64,000 nt of DNA from Pectinophora gossypiella (GCF_024362695.1 NC_065422.1:1488001-1552000); one strand, 5' to 3'; positions 1 to 10,767 are shown, counted from the stretch's first letter. Translations and numbers: made by a program. Notes: a model not told the origin generated them from the sequence alone.

Positions 1-160
1 GAAGGCACGTTAAGTTGTGGGTCCCGGCTGCATTAGCAGTTGTTAATAACCACCAATCCGCACTGGGCCCGCGTGATGGTTTAAGGCCCGATCTCCCTAT
101 CCATCCATAGGGAAGGCCCGTGCCCCAGCAGTGGGGACGTTAATGGGCTGATGATGATGA
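1..160 (+). repeat. SINE family C (tRNA/5S type), cut by the window edge
   Basis: The window opens inside this element at the GAAGGCACGTTAAG core. It continues through GGGCCCGCGTGATGG and CCCAGCAGTGGGGACG to a (GATGAT)n tail near 160. The same order occurs at 8861, 46841 and 57989. Confidence 0.85.
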
Positions 161-212
161 TGTTACTTTTGGGCAATCGGGGTGATCAGCCTGTAATGTC
201 CTAAACAAACTC

Positions 213-568
213 ATCACTAATTTAAGAGCCACGGGCAGTGGTTTCCCTCTTGCCTTCCGCCCCGTAGTCGGTGACGCGAGTGAGATGGCGCCCAGAGGAG
301 TCAATTTCAAAGCCGTACTGTACCTGTCCTCCGCCTCTAAATAGTACTGACAGTTACTGCTGCCCTCTGTCAGGTTTCAGGTTACAGTCCATGTGAATTG
401 CCCCTTCCGTCCTGCTTTGCCGTACCGATGACTCCCATCTCCCCCTCTGCAACCGTTCAGGTCTTCACCAGTATACCTGGGCAAGGGTTCATCGTTATAC
501 GAGTACACTGTCAGACGCGAGTGCGCTCAGAGTAGTCTATTTCAAAGCCGTACTAGGACTCCTGTCAG
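213..568 (-). repeat. SINE family F, with a partial second copy of its middle
   Basis: Reverse-oriented copy: AATTTAAGAGCCACG, then the GGTTTCCCTCTTGCCTTCCG block, then TAGTACTGACAGTTACTGCT. A second GAGTAGTCTATTTCAAAGCC block at about 530-568 repeats part of it, so the copy is rearranged. Confidence 0.7.
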
Positions 569-574
569 CCTACC

Positions 575-775
575 CATTAGGGTCAATTAATTCTTTCAAG
601 TAATATCCTCTCAGACGACGCCCTGAGCCAACGTTCGCGCCCAACTGGATACCCTCAGGCCTGTTGTCTTAAATGTTGTACCGGGTGAGAGTCATCAACG
701 CTCCCAATTTGCCTAGCCAACAAGTTAATGCCAATTGCGACAAATCTACAATAAGTTACGTCAAAAAATTTAAGT
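575..775 (+). repeat. Retroposon family E, 3' two thirds
   Basis: Begins near GGTCAATTAATTCTTTCAAG, runs through GACGACGCCCTGAGCC and CCTCAGGCCTGTTGTCTTAA, and ends CAAATCTACAATAAGTTACG then an A run. The A run fixes this as the sense strand of the family. Confidence 0.75.
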
Positions 776-1268
776 CTTGACAGACAGAATAACTTTCGAA
801 TTTATATTATTAGTACGGATTTTATTTGAGTGGATTTGATAGTGACAAGCAAAAAATGTTTAGTGTATAGAAATTGTTATCTACGTTGTATTGATTAGAT
901 AACTTTTTAAACGTGTTCCGCGAAGTTCACCATTAGACAGCGCCTTAATGCAGCAGGGCTAACATATCGATAAAATTATCGATCGATTAAATACATTTTG
1001 TCGAAATCAATAAGTTTGTTTTTTTCCCTAACCGTTTTTTTTTGTTTTTTTTCTTAATCCGAAATCCGTTTATCCATATCGCACAGTGGATCGACGTCAT
1101 ACAACAGTCCGGACATGCGTACTTGATACTATATAATTGGATCGTGTACTAGGTTCAAGATAAATAAATTATGAAAGTCTGATTACTAAATAAAGACAGA
1201 TCTAGAAGTAACGAAAAAAAATTTCGTTTTTCTATTTTTCTTGTTTTTCAAGAAAAACAAGAAAAACT
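776..1268. other. AT-rich stretch without genes
   Basis: No coding signal. A short piece at 1175-1215 (TAAATAAAGACAGATCTA) matches the reverse of the repeat at 11550 and 58700. A small palindrome built on TTCTTGTTTTTC lies at 1236-1267. Confidence 0.6.
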
Positions 1269-1657
1269 TTATGTAAAAAAGCTTATTATAAGATTAATGA
1301 CTACAACATTGCTTTTATAGTATTAAGGAATTTCTAGATTATAAAAACTAAATTTTGACATTGTTAATTAGAGTTTTATTATTATTTTATTTTATGATTG
1401 ATTTGTATTATAAATAATTATTATTTAATTGTAGATGCATGTGTAGCAACAACATAAATTTGCATGCTTACTTGTAAGCTGAAAACACGGACTACTGTAT
1501 ACAATAACATCTGTAAATACTGTTTTCTGGCAAATAAATTATTCTTATTCTTATTCTTCTTACCTAAATGATAAAAATATCTGGATATATATTCAATACC
1601 AGACATTTTTATCATTTAGGAAGTCATTAATCTGATAATAAGCTTTTTTACATAAAG
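1269..1657. repeat. Inverted-repeat element with an internal hairpin
   Basis: The arm at 1269-1305 (TTTATGTAAAAAAGCTTATT...) is repeated inverted at 1621-1657 with one or two mismatches. Inside lie a (TTATTC)n LINE-tail-like run at 1530-1560 and a second hairpin: CCTAAATGATAAAAATATCT at 1562 pairs with its near-complement ending at 1620. This looks like a small TIR element that received a LINE end. Confidence 0.6.
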
Positions 1658-2180
1658 TAAGCTTCACATGAGCTTTAAATTTATTTTTTGACAAATTTAA
1701 AATATTATCTGTTATTTTATTGTAAAATAATATTATTATAATACAGATACCTATGTTTATAATTGGTAATCGAAAGTAACTTTTGAATCATAATAATAAA
1801 TACACTTACTGCCTGTCCCCGCTTGAAAAAGATTCACTATTCGGGTATACATAAGACTTTCTCGATAGAAGTTTGCCGCTAACTAATATGACCTTTTAAA
1901 AAGAATTGATGTGAAAGAAGTTATCCATTTTCGTAAAATGTATATCGTAAACGAGTATTTGTAAACGCAAACCGAATGAGACGATGATAATGATTAAGTA
2001 TACAATTAGTTCATACCTAGGTAAGTTAAAATAATCCTACATACCCATTCTTCGAAAAAATAATGAGTAACAATAACCCTATGATAATAATAAGAACAGG
2101 GTGCAATGTACGATATTGCTCCATATTTTTCTCCAGGCGTTTACCTCGCGGATGCGATTTTCTCCGAAAAAGCACAAAAC

Positions 2181-2325
2181 TAGCAGCAAAAAAGAGAAAA
2201 AGAAGAAAAAGGGAAAGAAAAGAAAGAAAGAAGAAGGAGAAAAGAAAGGAAAAAGAAAAAAAAGGAAAAAAGAAAGAAAAAAAAGGAAAAGGAAGGAAGG
2301 TGGGGAAAGGGAGAAGAGAAAGGGT
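2181..2325 (+). repeat. Purine-only low-complexity tract
   Basis: About 145 bases of A and G almost without interruption (AAGAAAAAGGGAAAGAAAAG and variants). The open frames across it on both strands (Lys/Arg-rich or Phe/Leu-rich) are composition artefacts. Confidence 0.9.
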
Positions 2326-2639
2326 ATATATATAATATATATATGTGAAACTCATACATGTAACTTACAAACTTGTACACCATCATAGTATGCAAATAAA
2401 GAATATTGAATATTAAAATTTTGTTGAATAATATTCTTAGTACATGTTTTTACACGTCTACATTGATGGCTTGCTTTAAATCTCGAATAGAAAGGTTTAC
2501 TTACTATGAATTGTTTATGCCACTCGTTCTAAAAACTATAAAGGTTATATTGCATCTTTGTATGCTCATTTAAGCAGAAAAGCATATCGTGTTATTAAAT
2601 GTATACAACATAATAACAGCTATCATCGGATTTCGGATA

Positions 2640-3010
2640 GGGACCCAGACCTACGGGGTATAACGTAGAACCCTTGCCCAGAGATACGGGTGAAGACCTC
2701 AACGATTGCAGAGGCGGAGATGGGAGCCATCGGTACGACATGCAGGTCGGAAGGGGCAAGTCACAGGGACTGTAACTTGGAACCTGACAGAGGACAGCAG
2801 TAACTGTCAGTACTATTCAGAGGCGGAGGACAGGAGTCCTAGAACGGCTTTGAAATAGACTACTCTGGGCGCCATCCCAATCGCGTCAGACAGAGTACTG
2901 CGGGGCGGAAGGCAAGAGGGAAACCACTGCCCTATTTTTCCTTAAAAAAGTACCTTAGAGAATGCTACACCGACAAGAGCGTAGCTCTTAAATTAGTGAT
3001 GATGAATAAT
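2640..3010 (+). repeat. SINE family F, long copy
   Basis: The most complete F copy in the window. It runs from GGGACCCAGACCTACGG through GAACCTGACAGAGGACAGCA, GGCTTTGAAATAGACTACTC and GGGGCGGAAGGCAAGAGGG to CTACACCGACAAGAGCG and a (GATGAT)n tail. The last about 45 bases equal the end of the RTE LINE at 30640-31080. Confidence 0.8.
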
Positions 3011-3023
3011 ACCCATATACTTA

Positions 3024-3345
3024 GCCTCCGTAGTCTAGTGTGTAGAGCGCTAGGCTCACGATCTGGAGCTCCGGGTACGATTCCCGGTGAGGACATTGTC
3101 GAAATCACTTTGTGAGACTGTCCTTTATTTGGTAAGGACTTTTAGGGCTTAAATCACCTGATTATCCGAAAGGAGAACGAGTCCGTGCTTCAGAGGGCAC
3201 GTTAACGTTGGTCTCGGATATTAGCCGTAAAAACTCCTGCACCTCCAGCAGCTGCTGCTGCTGCTCCTGCTCCTCCTCCTCGCAGTGATTGACACCTCCG
3301 GTTCATTGAGGGGAGGCCTGTGCCTAGCAGTTGGATGGGTGAGTG
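3024..3345 (+). repeat. SINE family A, tRNA-headed
   Basis: The tRNA-like head has A box TAGTCTAGTGTG and B box GGTACGATTCCC, followed by ATTGTCGAAATCACTTTGTG, the GCACGTTAACG core and CCTGTGCCTAGCAGTTGG. A (CTG/CTC) microsatellite at about 3249-3280 interrupts the usual CACCTCCACCAACCCGCAG part. Confidence 0.85.
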
Positions 3346-3829
3346 GGTTTTTGGTAAGTTATGTATTTTATAAAACGATTGTTATAAGTAAATACCATGC
3401 GATACGGAGTTATCATTAATAGCTCGGTATTTAAAATATTTCACCTTTTGTTTTTGTAGGCAACATTTATAACAATAAAAAGGAAACTAAATGTCATGAA
3501 GAGGAAGAGGAAATGACTGAAAACCAGCGCTGGATGGCGCCATAACATGGCTCCATGGCAGCACAAGCTGAGCCATTTCCTTTCGCCCGTATTCGCAATA
3601 TTGATAATTACTTAGTTTATATATAGCAAATGTAAATTGTTACTGGCAATAAATTTATTTTATTCTTATTCTTATTGAAAATCGATTCATTTCTTTGTCA
3701 TTTAGATAAGAAAATACATGTTTGTCATTTATGTATTGTTTATCATTTATCTATTACTAGCGTAAAAAAATCAAGTAATTCGCTATCACGATTTCAACTG
3801 TTACTTTGTAAGATATCTAACACTACCCT

Positions 3830-4035
3830 TTCTATTATTCATTTTAAAATTAACAGTTGTCAATCGTCCATTCCTTTCCTTTGAGCCATTGGCCCCGATT
3901 CCTGCAGACACCTCCTAATTTTATTTTAAGTTATACCTGTCATTTTCTTATCCGCCGAAAAAAGAAAGGGACGGATAATTGACAGCTCTTAATTTTAGGA
4001 ATAATGAGTAAATTAATGAATAACCCGGGCGAATC
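3830..4035. repeat. Inverted-repeat family H, one copy
   Basis: CAGTTGTCAATCGTCC on one side and GACGGATAATTGACAGC on the other frame CCTAATTTTATTTTAAGTTA and CCTGTCATTTTCTTATCCGC. The same units occur at 14520, 18935, 19730, 52140 and 63555. Confidence 0.65.
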
Positions 4036-4746
4036 AAAAATCCGTATTGTGCGACAAACGTTCAACCACTGGACCACGGAAGCTGTTAGAGATGAATTAT
4101 TCTTGATGTGGTCGGCCATCGATCCTCGACCCACACTAAAAAAGGAAATTCGTTAGGTCAAATTTCCACAAAGTTAATAAGTAGTAAAATTGTAGAAAGA
4201 CCGATTGCTCACTAATAAAGGAAGATATATGCGCAAACAAATGAAACGACATAATTAAAAAGATCATTTTTATTACAAAAAGAAATTATATGTACAAAAG
4301 TAAAAAAAAAGATTTAATTAGCATATTTACAGTCGAGATGTAGAAAACAATATTTACAAGGGAGAAAATTAATCAGAAATGTTACTAACTAGGCTGAGGG
4401 CTGGGGCTAGCTTTGAAGTGCTCGCCTTCAACTCGCGTGAGACATATATCTGTCTCATCTTGCAAATGACAAGTTCTGATGTGATACGTGAAATGGGTAT
4501 ATATTTTCGAACGTGGGTTGAAAGCGAGCGATTCAAAAATGACGCCCCTAATGAGCGTGTGATTCTCTAACGCACTGTCATCAGCGCTGCGGTTGACGCT
4601 GGATGAACCTACGCGAATAAATGATTTGAATTGATTTTGATTTGATTTTTATAGAACGGCAACTCTCCGCTCCCCACCAGCAGCTGAGCTAGGAGTGGGT
4701 CTTAGTACATCAAGTTCAAATAAATATATGAGATGCTATTAGTTCG

Positions 4747-5081
4747 ATTCCCATACATTTTATACCCAAACTGGATACGTTTTTTTTTTGACGTGACTTA
4801 CTGTAGATTTGCCGCAGATGGCATTAACTACTTGACCGGACAAATGGGGAGCGCTGAAGGCTCTCACCCGGTACAACGTTTAAAGACAACAGGCCTGAGG
4901 GTGCCCAGTTGGGCGCGAACCTCGGCTCAGGGCGTTGTCTGAGAGGAAAAATATTTGAAAGAATTAATCGACCCTAGTGGGTCGATAGCGATACGCGCTG
5001 AATGAGGGAAATCGTCGACCACGCCAGCGTGGTCGGTGTCGGGGAAACTGGATACGTTTGGGTATAAAATGTATGGGAATC
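4747..5081. repeat. Palindromic element split by a family E insertion
   Basis: GATTCCCATACATTTTATAC starts the left arm at 4747 and its exact complement ends at 5081. Between the arms sits a family E retroposon bounded by AAACTGGATACGTTT direct repeats (4768-4782 and 5045-5059). Removing it restores an uninterrupted palindrome. Confidence 0.8.
4783..5044 (-). repeat. Retroposon family E with a 15-bp target duplication
   Basis: On the minus strand the element ends GTAAGTCACGTC plus an A run, next to the right copy of the duplication. Body landmarks are GGGAGCGCTGAAGGCTCTCA and GGGCGCGAACCTCGGCTCAG (plus strand). The poly-A end and long target duplication identify target-primed retroposition. 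Confidence 0.8.
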
Positions 5082-5129
5082 ATCTCTTATATTTATGACG
5101 TTACTTTTACGTTTATACGTTTATTATAT

Positions 5130-5815
5130 TTTAAACAATTAATCCAACCTTGCGGGTCGATAGCGATAAGCGCTGAATTAGGGAAATCATCGACCACGCC
5201 GGCGGTATCGGGGTCCTGAAGTGTTTGTTATCAATGCGCCTTCTATACGGAGCTGATAGGCATCATCATAGGTTAGGATCCTCCTAACGCCCCGGTTGCT
5301 TTTAGAGAACCACATAAGAGACAAAAATTGCGACATTTAAGTATAATATTTTTTCGAAAACTTGTGCGTGTGATGTTTTAAATCAAGATAGATTATTAAC
5401 AAGTTTTTAAACATGCATAATATTGAAATAAAGTAAGTTCTATAATGTCGTATTACGTCGCTTCTTGTCTATACTTAAACCCTAATAATTATAATCTCTT
5501 TATTACAACTATAAAGTGACGTATTTCTTAGGGGACAATAAAATCATGATATACAAACAGTGCCACAACTAACTACTTTTTTAATCGCAAGCATCATTAT
5601 ATTTAAACCTGAGTTTAGCCTTAAAATCTACTTGACTGGATAAACTGGGAACGTTGAGGGCTCTGAGAAATTTTAAGACGACGTGCCTGAGGGAGTCTAG
5701 GCAAGCGCTCGGCTCAGGGCATTGTCTCAGGGAGGACATTTTATTATAATATTAATTAACGTGATTTATGGTAGGTTTGTGTTGTGTTTAATGGTGTTCA
5801 CTACTTGGCCGGGTA
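5130..5815 (-). repeat. Cluster of family E fragments
   Basis: Pieces at 5150-5225 (GCGGGTCGATAGCGATAAGC), 5630-5735 (CTTGACTGGATAAACTGGGA) and 5760-5815 (GTGATTTATGGTAGG). AT-rich DNA with no gene signal lies between them. Confidence 0.6.
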
Positions 5816-6640
5816 TTTGTAGCACTGTTTGACTTCATTTTTTATGATTTATAATACATTGAGTGCCGTTCGTGTCCAACGAATCGGCTCCTAACACAAA
5901 TTCAGTGTGCTATCGTTGGAAACCCTTTTAGTATGTCGTTGTTACATTTAAATTAGCAACAATTTACTTATCTCGTATAATGGTAATAGGCTGGTCATTT
6001 GGGTTAGTCTACGTTTTTAAAAAAAAATCTTTATAAACTTTACGATTGAGTGCGTTTTCCAAATTGACGGCAGGAAACAGTAGAAGCCTATTCTACTATA
6101 TACTGTCGGAAAATTGATATTATTCTGTTAAATTTCTACGTCAATAAAAAAAAGAAAAAATAGATTTTCAGTAGTTTACAAATTAGCTTGATATTGGAAA
6201 ATAATGTTTTAAGTTGTTGTAAGTGAGTAGGTACAAAACATATTTTGTTACAAAATTGTTTTGTTAGTAAAACATTATTTTCTTTAGAATCCAGTAATAA
6301 TTTATGGCGCATCGTAAATATAACTATGCGTTTACTTTTATTTTTATAAGTACCAACTTCTTATGTAAGTACTTAGTTTAGAAACATGGTGTAGATTTTA
6401 GAGTTCAAAAAAAATATATAAGGATTTGTGTCCGGTTAATGGCATTAGGCTTAGACATTAATTAACATAGCAGGGAGTGGGTGTATAATTGTATAAAATA
6501 CACCTCTGCCTACCCATTTGGGGATACAGGCATGATGCTATGTTACGTTATGTTTTGAAGACTACTTTATCGTTAGAAAGATGACAGCCACATGACGGCA
6601 ATGAGTTACATCAGTTGATGTGAGTCAAGCACTCAACCTT
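5816..6640. other. AT-rich stretch, nothing supported
   Basis: No open frame with protein-like composition, no tRNA boxes and no recognised repeat, apart from short A/T runs. Confidence 0.6.
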
Positions 6641-6780
6641 TTAGGGTGGTATTAATAAACTAATCTCAGCTTCGAGACTGCCCTCAAGATCATGTCAATG
6701 TGACATGAGCAAAAACAGGGATTTGAGCATGGTCTTGAGGGTAGTCTCAGCTGAGATTAGTTTATTAAAACCATCCTTAA
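6641..6780. mobile_element. Palindromic MITE, copy 1
   Basis: GGTGGTATTAATAAACTAAT at the left end is mirrored by ATTAGTTTATTAAAACCATC at the right. The palindrome extends inward through CTCAGC...GCTGAG and GACTGCCCTCAAGATCATG. A second copy is at 28776-28905. Confidence 0.8.
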
Positions 6781-6857
6781 TTATCAATTTGGACAGTTAA
6801 AAAGTAAATCGACATTAAAAAATATACATATTTAAAAAGAAATCTGACTTCGCCACA

Positions 6858-7238
6858 TTGACTTGCGCACAATTTGACATTTTTTTTAGGTTCACCCCAA
6901 TTTTAAAGTCCATTTCTAGGATCCCTACATTTAGCACCTTGCAGCAGCGTTTTTCTGACATTGTTGATGATTTTTATAATGTCACTGTTGCAAGGCAGTC
7001 GCCCCTAGCCATAGTACTGAGGGCCATGGTACAGCTGGTCAGCTCGACGATCTATGACGACGAGGTTCGCATTCTTAGCCGGGAATCCGTGGTGGTAAAC
7101 CCATTTTTTACCACCCGCCTGGCCATGCTTTTGGGCTCGCGCGGACCCATGCTTGCCATGGCTATCGTGTGCGCCAGAGACGGAATAGCCCTGGAAAATG
7201 GAAAAATATTGCCTTTATTAGTATACAATGTAATGTAA
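6858..7238 (+). pseudogene. Unidentified 126-codon open frame, probably a transposon remnant
   Basis: A 126-codon frame with a protein-like mix (TLQQRFSDIVDDFYNVTVAR; LGSRGPMLAMAIVCARDG). Its first ATG-less part and its last codons run into AT-rich DNA and the (AATGT)n tail of a LINE stub, so it is truncated at both ends. I recognise no family. GC content is higher than its flanks. The opposite strand is also largely open, which weakens the coding case. Confidence 0.3.
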
Positions 7239-7480
7239 TGTAATGTAATGCAATATAATGCAATGCTATGCAATGTAATGTAATGTAATTCAATGCAATG
7301 CAATGCAAAAACTCTTTATTGCACATAAAAACATACTTATTAAAAATACATTATTATAATCAGATAGGCGGCCTTATTGCTAAGGTAGCAATCTCTTACA
7401 GGCAACCTTTGAGTATACGAAATGAATTTAATAAAAAAAATGTAGCGGGATAGACAGTGTTGTAAGTAATTTGAAAAATA
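7230..7480 (-). repeat. LINE 3' end with (CATTG/CATTA)n tail
   Basis: Read on the minus strand, it ends GTGCAATAAAGAGTTTTTGC followed by CATTG-type pentamers. Upstream is ...GCTACCTTAGCAATAAGGCC.... The same unit recurs at 8225-8600 and, more diverged, at 62240. Confidence 0.75.
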
Positions 7481-7582
7481 TACGTATACCTAGATAAACT
7501 AAGTATATTAAAAAAAACATAGTTGACAATAAAAATGATTAATAAATACGTAATATACTTAGTAGACGTATAGTATACTTAT

Positions 7583-7826
7583 TGTAGGTTTGGCATTACC
7601 AACATAGCCGGACAAATGGGGAGCTGAGGGCTCTCACTCGGTACAAAAATTATAACGACAGGCCTGAGGCAGCACAATTACTTGCGAACTTGGGCTCAGG
7701 GCGTCATCTGAGAGATTATATAATAAAAGAAATGATCGACTCTAGTGAACCGATTGATGGATAGCGATAAGCGCTGACTGAGGGAAATCGTCGACCACGC
7801 CGGCTGGGTCGGTATCGAGATCTTGG
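7583..7826 (-). repeat. Retroposon family E
   Basis: GTAGGTTTGGCATTACCAAC, GGGCTCAGGGCGTCATCTGA and GGGAAATCGTCGACCACGCC appear in the family's usual order. Confidence 0.75.
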
Positions 7827-7969
7827 AGCCACTTTCATGAGAGAAGAGATCAAGCCGAAGGGTACGGAATTTATATAGTATATCACTATTTTTGCAACCC
7901 TGTCATAAGAACTGATGAAGAAGAAGAAAAAAGGAAGAGTTGGTCGTTTACATTAAAACTGGAGCTTAG

Positions 7970-8222
7970 AGTCCTGGTAGCTCAGTTGGAAAAAACTTGA
8001 CTCTCACTGTGAGATCACTTTTCGAATTCATGTTTGGTTCAGTGAAGGAAAATATCGTGAAGAAACTCACATTCCGAAATACGTTTCGGATGCGACTTAA
8101 CCTATAAGTATTGCGCTGATTCTTCCTTCCCGGGTTGGAAGGTCAGACAGGCAGTTCTGTAAAACACCGGACCTGACGAATCTTCAGGTTAGGTAAGCGT
8201 ATCCTGGGAAAATGGTGATGAT
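7970..8222 (+). repeat. SINE family D, tRNA-headed
   Basis: Head CCTGGTAGCTCAGTTGG, then CTCTCACTGTGAG, GAAGGAAAATATCGTGAAG, GGTTGGAAGGTCAGACAGGC and ACCTGACGAATCTTCAGG, with a short ATGATG tail. Confidence 0.8.
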
Positions 8223-8224
8223 GA

Positions 8225-8600
8225 CTTACAATACAATACAAAAACTCTTTCATCATCATCATCATCAACAGCCTATATACGTCCCACTGCTGGGACAAAA
8301 CTCTTTATTGCACTTGAATCACATTAAAAATACATTAGTATTATAATTAAATTGGTAGTACAACAGGCGGCCTTATTGCTAAGGTAGCAATCTCTTCCTG
8401 GCAACCTTTAGGTATAGGATATGAATTTAATGAAAAATGTAGCGGGATAGACAGTGCAAACAAAATAAAAAAATAATAATAAAATGTTGAAAAATATAAG
8501 TAGGTACTTATAACTAGATAAACTATATTAAAAACAATACATAGAAAGCAATAAATAATGATTATAATAATATATAAATACGTAAATATATACATACATT
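8225..8600 (-). repeat. LINE 3' end, second copy, with inserted SINE scrap
   Basis: Same unit as 7230-7480 (GGCGGCCTTATTGCTAAGGT). At 8250-8297 it is interrupted by CATCATCATCATC and CAACAGCCTATATACGTCCC, the reverse-oriented end of a family A SINE. Confidence 0.7.
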
Positions 8601-8711
8601 ACTATGGAAGGAAGGAAACCATGACAGTACTACAATACCTAATTTATAAAGAAGAAGATGTAAGAAGAATGGAGTAGAAAAGAAAAACGTTATAAAGAAG
8701 AGGAAACTTAC

Positions 8712-8813
8712 CTTATGTGCATGCCCTTGTCCTCCTTTAAGAAGGTGGCCGGCTTCACCCTTCGCACGGTCGTGGTAGCCAGCGTTGAGGTTCCCCTTCT
8801 TAAAGTGTCCGCC
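8712..8813 (-). CDS. Gly/His/Lys-rich exon (34 codons), last exon visible in the window
   Basis: A 102-nt phase 0/0 exon, TTTTTTCCAG|GGCGGA to CATAAG|GTAAGT. It encodes GGHFKKGNLNAGYHDRAKGE followed by AGHLLKGGQGHAHK. The Gly-Gly-His-Phe-Lys-Lys-Gly opening and the Gly-Tyr-His-Asp motif fit the C-terminal half of His-rich DUF4779-type proteins. The donor is strong, so at least one more exon is expected to the left. I see no His-rich open segment with good borders in bases 1-8700, so the 3' end of the gene probably lies outside the window. The intron to the previous exon is about 11.7 kb. Confidence 0.84.
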
Positions 8814-8860
8814 CTGGAAAAAAACATACAAACATTTGTTACTTAATAGTCACTGTAGTT

Positions 8861-9105
8861 CTGCGATTGTTGATGTTAAGCAACTTTCGCAAAGGCCGGT
8901 CATGGGATGGGTGACCACAAAAAAAAAGTTTTCATCTCGAGCTCCTCCGTGCTTTGGAAGGCACGTTAAGCCGTTGTTTCCGGCTGCATTAGCAGTCGTT
9001 AATAACCATCAATCCGCACTGGGCCTGAGTGATGGTTTAAGGCCCGATCTCCCATCCATCCATAGGGAAGAACCGTGCCCCAGCAGTGGGGACGTTAATG
9101 GGCTG
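8861..9105 (+). repeat. SINE family C, 5'-truncated
   Basis: Starts CTGCGATTGTTGATGTTAAG in the 5S-like part and continues with GGATGGGTGACCAC, the GAAGGCACGTTAAGCCG core and CCCAGCAGTGGGGACG. It sits directly upstream, on the plus strand, of the minus-strand exon at 8712-8813. Confidence 0.85.
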
Positions 9106-9379
9106 ATCATGAGTCACATCATGATGAGTCACTGTAGTCTATGGTACACCAGCTTGCTTCTCAAACGGCGCCAGTTCGAACCCCAGTACCTGACTTGCAC
9201 ACTTGCAACACTTGTTATTAATTTATCTTAAGTGCAGTTGTCTAACACAGTTGGCTCGACCATTACATTTAAATTTAAAAATACCTATATTCAGTAAGTA
9301 ACATAGTTACACTGGTATCCTCACCTTGAACACCTGATTACTAGAGTAAGAAAACTATCTTGGTTATTTAAATCCTTAC

Positions 9380-9925
9380 GACACGTTGTGCCCAGAAGAT
9401 CATGCTTAAAAAATACCAATACCTCCTATAACCTTCTAAACTATATTTATATATCTCTTGTACAGTCTGTAATAGTCTATTGCATTCCAGTATGGGGAGG
9501 TGCAGTCAAGACTCGTCTTCTTGACCTAGAGAGAGCACAGAGGTCGCCAATTAAAGTCATGTATTTTAAGCAAAAGAGATTTTCTACAGAATTTTTATAT
9601 AAGGAATGTAACCTTCTTACTATTCGGCAGTTGTACATTTTGCATTGCATTTTGAAAAAAACATAATAGTCTAACTTACAACCCTTTAATACAAAATAAA
9701 CGTAGAAAAGACGTTATCGTTAATGTTCCAAGAGTTAAAACTTGTTTTGCGCGGAGACAATTTTATGTCAGATCGGCATACCTGTATAATAAAATTAATA
9801 AAGAAGTGTATATATATGATAAAATATATTTATGAATGTAAAATCATTATTTCTAAATGGCTTAAATCTAAAAATTACGAACAGATAGAGGCTTTCTTAA
9901 AAAATAATAGAATAAAAGGGTAGGA
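9380..9925 (+). pseudogene. CR1-like LINE reverse-transcriptase C-terminus
   Basis: Translation gives YISLVQSVIVYCIPVWGGAV and TRLLDLERAQRSPIKVMYFK, then ...YKECNLLTIRQLYILH. After frame breaks it ends ...WLKSKNYEQIEAFLKNN. The Y-C-x-V-W-G-G-A and L-x-L-E-R-A-Q-R motifs are hallmarks of the end of CR1/Daphne-type ORF2. At least two frame changes occur. An (AC)n run follows at 9938-9967. Confidence 0.8.
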
Positions 9926-10199
9926 TTATTTCAAGCATACACACACACAAACACACACACACACACAATCACCTATATTTTTTTCATGCATTTGTTACCT
10001 ATAGTATGTAAGTTACATTTGGTTGTTTGTTTTACTTATTTGTAGTACCTACAATGTGTTTTCTCGGGAAGAGCGGTGTCTCCTGATACAGGCGCTACGC
10101 TTAAAAGGAGGCTCCAATCACCTATAATAGTGTATTGGTTTTCTACAAATAAAGTATTTTGTATTTTTTTTGTATTGTACACTTTATATCGTATTTTTT

Positions 10200-10315
10200 T
10201 TAACGAACGTCTCATACTAAAACTACTGCAGCTTCTCACAACCTGTACACGTATAGCCGGGGAAAAGCAGCTGCAAGAAAAACCTCGGCATAGGGCCCTA
10301 GACGTTCTTTTAAAA
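10200..10315 (-). repeat. LINE 3' UTR fragment
   Basis: The reverse complement carries CGAGGTTTTTCTTGCAGC and CCCCGGCTATAC, as at 34545 and 58350. It probably represents one LINE family's 3' region. Confidence 0.6.
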
Positions 10316-10479
10316 AAATATATATAAACGTCCATACGGCTCATTACTTATCACATACACGAGTAGTACTTAGACAGATAAGTATAATACACGAGTTTAG
10401 ACAATAAACACTTTAGTACACCTCTTTCGGCGTTTATCGCAAGCGCAATAGGGTCGATTTATTATTACAAATATAATCC

Positions 10480-10570
10480 ACTCAGACGACGCCCTGAGTC
10501 GAAGTTCGCGCGCAAAAGGGCACACTCCGGCCTGTCGTCTGAAATTTTCATGTATCATGGTATAAGAAGA
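10480..10570 (+). repeat. Retroposon family E fragment
   Basis: CTCAGACGACGCCCTGAGTC and CGGCCTGTCGTCTGAAATTT match the middle of family E. Confidence 0.6.
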
Positions 10571-10767
10571 CCAGGTATGCTCAAGACTGACAGCTAGCAT
10601 TTTCAAGTTTAGCCCAGCTGACGTCATCCGACCCTGCGTTGCCATTTCGTAAAAAAAATTACCCACGTCCAATGTTTTTAATTTACTTTGCAAGGAAATT
10701 TTGTACTTTTAGTAAAAGATTTACGTACAGTTTTAATGATTTTTGTATACGTGACAAATATTAGTAA

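Noticed and set aside
2026..2395. Overlapping Phe/Leu-rich and Lys/Arg-rich open frames on both strands
   Set aside because: They are produced by the purine-only tract and have no complexity or motif.
3028..3095. Possible tRNA gene (A and B boxes with a tRNA-like spacing)
   Set aside because: The same head occurs in many copies, always followed by the SINE body, and the acceptor stem does not pair.
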